Shown: in pieces, positions 1 to 5,164 of the stretch
Layout of the letters: every line of letters begins with the position of its first letter
Position numbering within the stretch: position 1 is the stretch's first letter
Assembly: GCA_014523495.1 (NCBI GenBank)
Contig: JAATVM010000140.1
Span: forward strand, 1-10,474
Reading direction: 5' to 3'
Length of the DNA stretch: 10,474 bases
DNA from: Nitrososphaerales archaeon TH1920
GTDB lineage: Archaea; Thermoproteota; Nitrososphaeria; Nitrososphaerales; Nitrososphaeraceae
Made by a program: the position numbers and the translations under genes
The notes under the pieces: model-generated
Database searches by the model: none
What the model saw: the letters and a program-made list of their open reading frames with translations, nothing else
What the model was told of the DNA's origin: nothing

Positions 1-186
1 ACAGTCATAAAAGGCCTTGAGAGTATGACTGATGTTGCTTCAATCACTAAAGAATTGAAAATCAAACTTGGAGCTGGAGGTACTTATAAAAATGGATTTG
101 TCATTTTGCAAGGTGATCATAGAAGTGCAGCTAAGGACTTTCTCATTACAAAAGGAATTAAGGAAGATCTAATAGAAGTCAGATAA
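1..186 (+). CDS. Translation initiation factor aIF1 / SUI1 family (3' part)
   Basis: The first 61 codons visible are open from base 1 and end at TAA (184-186); the start lies outside the window. The peptide begins TVIKGLE and contains KLGAGGTYKNG (about residues 22-32) followed by LQGDH (37-41), the core signature of the SUI1/eIF1 fold. Family members are about 100 residues, so roughly the first 40 are missing. In archaea and eukaryotes this protein binds the small ribosomal subunit and helps accurate start-codon selection. It converges with the tRNA-Ala gene on the opposite strand, 86 bp away. The assignment rests on the recognisable motif; nothing looks damaged. Confidence 0.9.
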   Translation, partial: TVIKGLESMTDVASITKELKIKLGAGGTYKNGFVILQGDHRSAAKDFLITKGIKEDLIEVR

Positions 187-272
187 TGTTAAATTTTTGA
201 ATTAATACGATTCTTAACAAGCATAGCAAATATCTTGTATTCACTTTTGATGCTTGAAACATGATATGTTAA
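187..272. other. AT-rich spacer between convergent aIF1 and tRNA-Ala genes
   Basis: This 86-bp stretch holds no open frame worth calling. It contains a short inverted repeat, AACAT-GAT-ATGTT (258-270), directly 3' of the tRNA on the minus strand, and a wider pair CAAGCAT / ATGCTTG (about 219-225 and 250-256). Either could help end transcription or be chance in AT-rich DNA. No convincing T-run terminator was seen on either strand. Confidence 0.3.
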
Positions 273-346
273 TGGACCGAGTGGGATTCGAACCCACGAC
301 CTCAGCAATGCCAATGCCGTATCCTACCGGACTAGACGATCGGCCC
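273..346 (-). tRNA. tRNA-Ala, anticodon GGC
   Basis: Read on the minus strand, this 74-nt gene folds as a complete cloverleaf. The acceptor stem GGGCCGA pairs with TCGGTCC and has discriminator A. The D stem is GTCT/GGAT with a GG-containing loop. The anticodon stem is CGGCA/TGCTG (one G-T pair) and the loop TTGGCAT places GGC at positions 34-36. The variable loop is 5 nt and the T arm is GTGGG-TTCGAAT-CCCAC. The acceptor holds the G3:U70 wobble, the identity element read by alanyl-tRNA synthetase, which independently confirms the alanine call. There is no intron in the anticodon loop, and CCA is not encoded (the next bases are TTA), as is usual where CCA is added after transcription. Confidence 0.97.
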
Positions 347-506
347 ATCTTTTCGACTCAGATCTAGACATTAATATCTTTAGGTTAACTATGTTTTTTT
401 GGTTGAATTCAACATTATCATGAAAATGAGATTTAGAATTTGTTTATGTTAAATTTTAAGGTAAAAATTCGATAAAAATTATAATTAGCTTTCGTATTAA
501 AATAAA
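347..506. other. Divergent AT-rich intergenic region (tRNA-Ala / Nudix)
   Basis: These 160 bp separate the tRNA promoter side from the start of the Nudix gene. Stops occur in the Nudix frame at 482 and 503, so no in-frame extension is possible beyond 506. A TATA-like AATTATAATT (477-486) lies about 26 nt before the ribosome binding site and could drive the Nudix gene, but several other AT stretches fit nearly as well. No RNA gene or conserved motif was recognised. Confidence 0.3.
370..379 (-). promoter_or_regulatory. Possible TATA box for tRNA-Ala
   Basis: On the minus strand AGATATTAA is centred about 27 nt upstream of the first tRNA base, the distance expected between an archaeal TBP site and the transcription start. 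The region is AT-rich throughout, so the match is only suggestive. Confidence 0.35.
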
Positions 507-511
507 GAGGT
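507..511 (+). promoter_or_regulatory. Shine-Dalgarno site that places the Nudix start
   Basis: GAGGT is a perfect complement to the ACCUC of the 16S rRNA 3' end. It lies 9 nt before the CTG at 521 and only 3 nt before an ATA at 515. That spacing favours the CTG as initiation codon. Confidence 0.6.
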
Positions 512-520
512 AGAATACTC

Positions 521-937
521 CTGGAGACTTCTATTGGTGCTGTTATAAGATACAATTCATCGGTTTCTGTTAAGGAACCTGAATTCCTAATCCTAAAGAA
601 TAGAAGAGGTTTATGGGGCTTTCCGCAAGGGCACAAAGAATATGGAGAATCAGAGCTTGAAACTTTGGTCAGAGAAGTAAGAGAAGAGACTGGCATAAAA
701 TTTCTCGATATAGTATCATTTATTGGGACAATAAAATATTCCTATATGAAATTGAATGGGATAAGATCGCATAAGGAAGTCAAGTTCTATTTTGCTACGA
801 CACCTATCAGAGATATAGTTATCTCTTATGAACATGCATCTTACAGGTGGGTCTCGTTTCTGAATGCACTTAATATTTTGGCACATAGACAACTAAAATC
901 AATTCTGATAAAAGGGCATCGAACGGGTTTGTATTAA
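521..937 (+). CDS. Nudix hydrolase (Ap4A-hydrolase-like), probable CTG start
   Basis: The frame encodes 138 residues starting (L/M)ETSIGAVIRY, a typical Nudix first strand. A complete Nudix box (GX5EX7REUXEEXGU) follows: GHKEYGE, then seven residues, then REVREETGI, at roughly residues 38-60. Nudix enzymes cleave nucleoside diphosphates linked to another group; the small size and the WGFPQGH lead-in resemble the dinucleoside-tetraphosphate hydrolase branch, but the substrate is not proven. There is no in-frame ATG, GTG or TTG before the TTG at 665, which would cut the Nudix box in half. CTG at 521 has GAGGT 9 nt upstream and gives the normal family length; ATA (515) or ATT (533) are less likely. 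A base error near the start is the alternative. The radical SAM gene follows 73 bp downstream on the same strand. Confidence 0.85.
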   Translation: METSIGAVIRYNSSVSVKEPEFLILKNRRGLWGFPQGHKEYGESELETLVREVREETGIKFLDIVSFIGTIKYSYMKLNGIRSHKEVKFYFATTPIRDIVISYEHASYRWVSFLNALNILAHRQLKSILIKGHRTGLY

Positions 938-969
938 ATGATCAATATTGGTAACAGTATAGTAATAGA

Positions 970-975
970 TTTATA
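970..975 (+). promoter_or_regulatory. Possible TATA box for the radical SAM gene
   Basis: TTTATA, preceded by an A/G-rich stretch, sits about 26 nt before position 999, giving a predicted leader of about 12 nt before the ATG at 1011. GAGG at 997-1000 could act as a ribosome binding site 10 nt from the ATG if transcription starts slightly earlier. Confidence 0.4.
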
Positions 976-1010
976 CCCAAGTACGTTAACGAACTTGAGG
1001 ATTAGAGAAG

Positions 1011-2585
1011 ATGTCAGCTGGTAAACGTGTGGTGTTAACAGCAGACCGTAGTCTTATGACAAATTATCGTGGTAATTTTCTTTATGGTTTTATTGCATGT
1101 GGTCCATATGAACTTGTACCCGAATTTGTATTTGACAAGTTATTTTGTCCTAGCGTCGAAACCAACAAGAATACAGGTGAAGTAAAGGTCGCTCAATGTG
1201 GTCTTCGGAGAATTGAAAGTGCATTATTAAAAGAATACCAAAGAGACCAAATTGTAATAGCCCATCCAGAAATGTTAGACAAGTGTATAGGACCTGACAC
1301 TACTGTGGTTGGAATTAATGTCATGGATCCATTAGGAATGGCACCAGTAACTACAACTATGTCACCTGAGAAATTATCATATGTTGCCATGAAATTTAAG
1401 AAAATGTGTGCGTCTGTTATTCAATTGAAAAAGAAATATGGATTTAAAGTTGTAGTTGGAGGAAATGGTTCATGGGAACTTGCAAAACCTGATAGAATGA
1501 AAATACATGGAATCGATACAGTTGTAATTGGAGAAGCTGATGAATTGGCTTTAGATCTATTTCATGACCTCGAATCTGGTGACGCACCAGAGTTACTTCA
1601 TACGTTCGTAAGAAGTATTGAAAATATTCCTCCCATTCAAGGTCCTACAGTAAATTCACTAGTGGAGGCAATGAGAGGATGTGGGAGAGGCTGTGATTTT
1701 TGCGATGTAAATAAACGATCAAAAAAAGATATTCCGTTGGAAAGATTACAAACTGAAGCGAGAATAAATTTAAAGTATGGTTTTGATTCCATTTGGCTTC
1801 AATCTGATGAAATGTTACTATATGGTTGCGATAATAAGGATTTTATTCCAAATGCAGATTTGATAACTGATCTTTGGAAGGGACTAAAGTCGACAGGTGC
1901 AAATTTTATCGGAACTACTCATATGACACTATCTGCTGTTGCCTCTTCTCCCAATTTAATAAATGATCTCTCCAAAATAAATGACATGGATTCAAGTGGA
2001 AGATGGCTTGCTACGAACCTTGGGATTGAAACTGTCGCACCACGAATGGTTCGAAAACATCTTGGAGTAAAGACAAAACCGTATCAGCCTGACGAATGGG
2101 GCGCCGTTGTAAGAGAAGGTTGCAGAATTTTAAATGAGAATCATTGGTTCCCTGCCTTGACATTAATTATCGGCTGGCCTGATGAAACTCCGGACGAGAC
2201 ACAATACACGATAGACCTATTAGATGATTTTAGACAGATGAAAATGAGTGGCCTTGTCGCTCCGCTGCTGTATCAAGATTTTTCAGAAAGAAACTCGATG
2301 CATTTTGGAAATTTGAATGAATCCCAGTTTACCCTGTTTTGGAAATGTTGGCAATATAACTTGCGAGTCATAAATGATATTATACCTATAATTATTCGAA
2401 ACAAGACATATGGGCCTGCAATGAAAGTCTTTATGGCGTTATTGATAAAGGCCGGAACCTGGGCAATAATGAGGTACCTAAAGGGTTTGTCAAAAGATTT
2501 GTTTAATGGCCAGGTACCTGAAGATATAGTCGAGAAATATTCTAGAAGTAGATCTGTAACTCAGTCTTTATCACCAAAATTATGA
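1011..2585 (+). CDS. B12-binding-type radical SAM protein, function unknown
   Basis: A 524-residue protein. The radical SAM cluster motif CxxxCxxC is C224, C228, C231 (MRGCGRGCDFCDV), which ligates the [4Fe-4S] cluster that cleaves S-adenosylmethionine. Further radical SAM landmarks are LGIETVAP (337-344) and GWPDET (388-393). Residues 1-200 resemble the Rossmann-like cobalamin-binding domain of class B enzymes: VVGINVMDPLG (99-109), VVVGGNGSW (147-155), DTVVIGEADE (169-178). The classical DxHxxG cobalamin motif is not visible, so if B12 binds it is probably without a protein histidine ligand. Similar proteins are widespread in archaea and mostly unassigned; the group includes methylating and C-C bond-forming enzymes. 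The ATG at 1011 immediately precedes the conserved VVLTADRSLMTNYRG segment. A lipid-modifying role is possible but unproven (see findings). Confidence 0.88.
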   Translation: MSAGKRVVLTADRSLMTNYRGNFLYGFIACGPYELVPEFVFDKLFCPSVETNKNTGEVKVAQCGLRRIESALLKEYQRDQIVIAHPEMLDKCIGPDTTVVGINVMDPLGMAPVTTTMSPEKLSYVAMKFKKMCASVIQLKKKYGFKVVVGGNGSWELAKPDRMKIHGIDTVVIGEADELALDLFHDLESGDAPELLHTFVRSIENIPPIQGPTVNSLVEAMRGCGRGCDFCDVNKRSKKDIPLERLQTEARINLKYGFDSIWLQSDEMLLYGCDNKDFIPNADLITDLWKGLKSTGANFIGTTHMTLSAVASSPNLINDLSKINDMDSSGRWLATNLGIETVAPRMVRKHLGVKTKPYQPDEWGAVVREGCRILNENHWFPALTLIIGWPDETPDETQYTIDLLDDFRQMKMSGLVAPLLYQDFSERNSMHFGNLNESQFTLFWKCWQYNLRVINDIIPIIIRNKTYGPAMKVFMALLIKAGTWAIMRYLKGLSKDLFNGQVPEDIVEKYSRSRSVTQSLSPKL

Positions 2586-2603
2586 GATCTTTAAAAATTA
2601 TCT

Positions 2604-2945
2604 CTAATTCTTACTAGAATTTTCAATTTCTTTTATGGCACTATCGGCAATGGTTGCTATCTTGGGTTTCAGTATAACGAAATAGTTCTTATCAGCTCTT
2701 TCGACTGATGTAACGGTTTTGTATTTCTTTGTTGAGATATCAAATTCTATCAATCCTGGCTCCATACTTCCCCTTGCATAAATCATCATTAGTATGTCGC
2801 CCGAAACAGGAGTAAGAGGTAGAATTGAAAAAACATATCCCTTGTAAGAACTAGCAGGCAGTACTTGTTTCATATACGGCGCTACTGATACCAGATATAA
2901 AAAAAATTCTTCAATAGTGGAAAATTCTTCATATTCGAATTTCAT
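2604..2945 (-). CDS. Hypothetical protein, 113 aa
   Basis: I do not recognise this protein. It runs from ATG (2943-2945) to a stop at 2604 and converges on the radical SAM gene with an 18-bp gap. The N-terminal third is acidic and aromatic (MKFEYEEFSTIEEFFLYLV), the middle is a hydrophobic beta-like stretch (VFSILPLTPVSGDILMMIY, about residues 38-56), and the C-terminus is lysine-rich and probably helical. No cysteine cluster, signal peptide or clear membrane helix is visible. A TATA-like CTTATATC on the minus strand lies about 30 nt before the ATG, which supports a real, near-leaderless gene. It is separated by 66 bp from the oxidoreductase upstream and may be transcribed alone or with it. 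Confidence 0.7.
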   Translation of the reverse strand: MKFEYEEFSTIEEFFLYLVSVAPYMKQVLPASSYKGYVFSILPLTPVSGDILMMIYARGSMEPGLIEFDISTKKYKTVTSVERADKNYFVILKPKIATIADSAIKEIENSSKN

Positions 2946-2971
2946 ATCTATTAATGCTCACTTTTATCCTT

Positions 2972-2979
2972 GATATAAG
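2972..2979 (-). promoter_or_regulatory. Possible TATA box for the 113-aa hypothetical gene
   Basis: CTTATATC on the minus strand is centred about 30 nt upstream of the ATG at 2945, predicting a transcript with a leader of only a few bases. The position fits archaeal promoters; the sequence match is modest. Confidence 0.35.
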
Positions 2980-3011
2980 GTTAAGGTTTGTAACGCCAAG
3001 ATTTTGAGAAC

Positions 3012-3854
3012 CTATCCATAGGATTCAAATTTAACATCATAGCTTCCATCTTTTCGCTTATTTCTTTCTGTTACAAATCCTTTTGGTATTAAATAATCCA
3101 ATGCTCCGTCAACTGTTCCTTGCCACCCACACACGTAAAAAATTGTATTTTCAGGAGTAATTGATTCTCCAACCAATTCTTCCAGTGGGGACTTGTCTGT
3201 TCCCAATTTTGGTCGTAAAAATGATTCAACTCTTCCTTTCTGGCCATTCCAACTTCTATTAAACCATTCTTGAGGTCTACTTATACTAGCACGATACCTG
3301 AAATTCCACTTATCCTTTCCGCGTTCTAAACTTTCATTTTCAAGCTCTGTTAAAAGCTCTCTATAACTCAGTTCATCGACATAACTTGCACCATGTAGAA
3401 TTACGATTTCTCGCTTGCTTCCTATAGACTTTAGATGGAGTGCATATGAAATAAATGGTGCCAATCCTGTTCCTCCCCCGATGAGTACCATTCTTCTGTT
3501 ATCAGGAGTACCATCATGTTTTTTCTCATCTATTGTAAAGGCCCCTGTTGGTTTTACCCATAATATTTCATCTAGTTCTCTTCTGTTAAATAATTCAGTA
3601 GTCAAACGTCCCGGCACTGGTTTTTTTACCCATCTCACTAATAATTCAAAGACATTTTTTTGCTCCGGAGGTGAGGCTATTGAATAAGCCCTTCTTACTA
3701 TTTTTCCTTCAGAAGGTACATGCAATCCTATTGTTACAAATTGGCCAGCCTTGAAATCTGGGACTTTACCTTCCGATGGTTTTATTTTGAATATTATCAA
3801 ATCTTCCTTTAATACACGTAAATACGAAATTATGCCCTTATTGTCCAAGACCAT
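3012..3854 (-). CDS. Ferredoxin-NADP(+) reductase-like FAD/NAD(P) oxidoreductase
   Basis: A 280-residue flavoprotein of the ferredoxin reductase superfamily. An N-terminal FAD-binding barrel carries RAYSIAS (residues 55-61), the RxYS motif that contacts the flavin, and GRLTTELFN (82-90). It is followed by an NAD(P)-binding domain with GGGTGLAPF (126-134) and a C-terminal VCGWQGTVDGALDYL segment (241-255) typical of the nicotinamide side. It would move electrons between ferredoxin or flavodoxin and NAD(P)H in the cytoplasm; partner and cofactor preference cannot be read here. No 2Fe-2S domain is fused. I chose ATG at 3854 because a TATA-like TTTAAAT lies about 43 nt upstream, giving a start near 3870. 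A TTG at 3878 would add eight residues (MPPQVQIC) but falls before that predicted transcription start. Confidence 0.85.
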   Translation of the reverse strand: MVLDNKGIISYLRVLKEDLIIFKIKPSEGKVPDFKAGQFVTIGLHVPSEGKIVRRAYSIASPPEQKNVFELLVRWVKKPVPGRLTTELFNRRELDEILWVKPTGAFTIDEKKHDGTPDNRRMVLIGGGTGLAPFISYALHLKSIGSKREIVILHGASYVDELSYRELLTELENESLERGKDKWNFRYRASISRPQEWFNRSWNGQKGRVESFLRPKLGTDKSPLEELVGESITPENTIFYVCGWQGTVDGALDYLIPKGFVTERNKRKDGSYDVKFESYG

Positions 3855-3893
3855 ACAAATCTGAACTTGAGGCGGCAAATAAATACATTATTA

Positions 3894-3900
3894 ATTTAAA
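3894..3900 (-). promoter_or_regulatory. Probable TATA box for the oxidoreductase gene
   Basis: TTTAAAT on the minus strand, centred at about 3897, predicts a transcription start near 3870. That is downstream of the TTG at 3878 and 16 nt before the ATG at 3854, so it helps decide the start codon. Confidence 0.45.
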
Positions 3901-3957
3901 GTTTTCAAGTATCGCAATTTAACAAATTTGCTACCCTCGTTCAAATTCAATGATGTT

Positions 3958-3965
3958 AATATATT
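3958..3965 (+). promoter_or_regulatory. Probable TATA box of a leaderless small gene
   Basis: AATATATT is centred 26-27 nt before the ATG at 3988, which would make that ATG the first base of the transcript. There is no Shine-Dalgarno sequence before the ATG, consistent with leaderless translation. Confidence 0.5.
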
Positions 3966-3987
3966 TCAATATCATTATGATTCTATA

Positions 3988-4281
3988 ATGTTCAAATTAC
4001 ATGATTTTCAAGAAAATGGTTCAAAAAATGTAGATGATATTGAAAAACTAATAGATGAAAATAGTTCTGAGCATCAGTTATTACTTGCATCCTTCAAAGA
4101 ATCAATGAATTTATTTGCAACAGAACGATCTATGGATACCTGTTTACAATCTCTTAACATATCGATTCAGTTAGCTAGTGTAAGATCTACATTAGTGGAA
4201 TTATACAAGGATTATTCCCATATTTTAGAGAAAGAAGTGGTCCATTTAAGGAAGATTTGTCAAAAAGACAATGTTCCATAA
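3988..4281 (+). CDS. Hypothetical small helical protein, 97 aa
   Basis: I do not recognise this protein. From ATG 3988 it reads MFKLHDFQENGSKNVDD and is almost entirely predicted helix, with heptad-like hydrophobic spacing (LLLASFKESMNLF, LQSLNISIQLASVRSTLVELY, ILEKEVVHLRKI), suggesting a helical bundle or coiled coil. One cysteine each lies in the middle and near the C-terminus; there is no membrane segment. An in-frame TTG at 3928 would give 117 residues, but the TATA-like box at 3958-3965 would then lie inside the gene, so I prefer the shorter form. It ends 8 bp from the convergent FAH-family gene. Position between two minus-strand genes suggests independent expression. Confidence 0.6.
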   Translation: MFKLHDFQENGSKNVDDIEKLIDENSSEHQLLLASFKESMNLFATERSMDTCLQSLNISIQLASVRSTLVELYKDYSHILEKEVVHLRKICQKDNVP

Positions 4282-4289
4282 TTTAGACT

Positions 4290-5159
4290 CTATGCAAAAG
4301 TAATTCGATTTCTGATTGTACCTAAATTTTCAATTGTAATTTCTACAACATCACCATTCTTTAGATACTTGGGTTCCTTCATTGACATCGCGACTCCCGC
4401 TGGAGTTCCAGTAGATATGATATCACCGGCTTCTAAAGTCATTACTTTACTTAGACTTGAGATTATTTTTTCAATTGAGATTACCATTTTGCTACTGGAG
4501 GAATTTTGTCGAATTTCTCCATTGACCTTTGTAACAATTTGTAAATTTTGAGGATTGTTGATTTCATCTTTGGTCGTTATCCAGGGTCCGCATGGTGCAA
4601 AGGTATCGATGCTCTTTCCCCTGGTAAATTGTTTATCCTTGAATTGTATATCTCTAGCTGAAACGTCATGCAGTATTGTATATCCAAATATGCACTCAGA
4701 AGCATTTTTAGGCTCAATATTTTTAGTATTCTTTCCAATAATAACTGCCAATTCTGCTTCATAATCAAGGCGTTGTACAAAATATGGACAGACAATATCA
4801 TTAAAAGGATGGTTTAAAGTAGTTCGCGGTTTAATAAAAATTACAGGTTCATCGGAAGGAGTAAGACCTGAGTCTCTTGCATGATCATAATAATTAAATG
4901 CTAAACAGATTATTTTTGACGGATCTGGAATAGGAGCTAATAGATCAATACTGTTAATCTTGTCACTAAAATTTATGTCAGCAAGATACTTCTTCACTTC
5001 GTCAATCCATCCTCTAACAATGAATTCTTTTATTGTCTGAGGAATTGGTACGCCCGTCTGTTCTTGAAAATCTAGCTTTGTAATTATCCTTTTACCATCG
5101 GGAGAGATTATTCCGTATGTTTCTCCTACTTGATGTATCTTAATCCTTCCTATTTTCAA
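4290..5159 (-). CDS. Fumarylacetoacetate hydrolase (FAH) family protein
   Basis: A 289-residue protein with a short N-terminal domain and the FAH fold, which binds a divalent metal and acts on 2-keto acids or acylpyruvates (hydrolysis, decarboxylation, hydration or tautomerisation). Visible landmarks are KIICLAFNYYDHA (82-94), metal-ligand candidates E134 and E136 in DYEAELAVIIGK, D165 in HDVSARD, the basic K182 in RGKS and GTPAGV (251-256). The substrate cannot be deduced. I chose TTG at 5159: it lies 5 nt after the GluRS stop, has AGGT 7 nt upstream, and begins (M)KIGRIKIHQ, the usual family start. A longer frame back to TTG 5210 would overlap the GluRS C-terminus by 46 bp and add a non-conserved stretch. 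It is the last gene of the isoprenoid-GluRS unit. Confidence 0.88.
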   Translation of the reverse strand: MKIGRIKIHQVGETYGIISPDGKRIITKLDFQEQTGVPIPQTIKEFIVRGWIDEVKKYLADINFSDKINSIDLLAPIPDPSKIICLAFNYYDHARDSGLTPSDEPVIFIKPRTTLNHPFNDIVCPYFVQRLDYEAELAVIIGKNTKNIEPKNASECIFGYTILHDVSARDIQFKDKQFTRGKSIDTFAPCGPWITTKDEINNPQNLQIVTKVNGEIRQNSSSSKMVISIEKIISSLSKVMTLEAGDIISTGTPAGVAMSMKEPKYLKNGDVVEITIENLGTIRNRITFA

Positions 5160-5164
5160 TTTGT

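Noticed and set aside
187..272. C/D-box-like guide RNA (TTGATGC near 247-253)
   Set aside because: The box C match is imperfect and no matching D box (CTGA) or internal C'/D' pair lies at the right spacing.
273..346. Alternative reading of the tRNA as tRNA-Glu because of the GTCTAGTCCGG D-arm
   Set aside because: The anticodon loop TTGGCAT gives GGC and the acceptor stem contains G3:U70, both specific for alanine.
186..457. Direct repeat ATGTTAAATTTT at 186-197 and 446-457, flanking the tRNA
   Set aside because: Considered as attachment-site or target duplication around tRNA-Ala, but it is only 12 bp of AT-rich sequence, does not include tRNA sequence, and no integrase or foreign gene lies between.
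433..696. 87-codon minus-strand open frame covering the Nudix start
   Set aside because: It is antisense to the intact Nudix box, and the plus-strand protein has clear family motifs.
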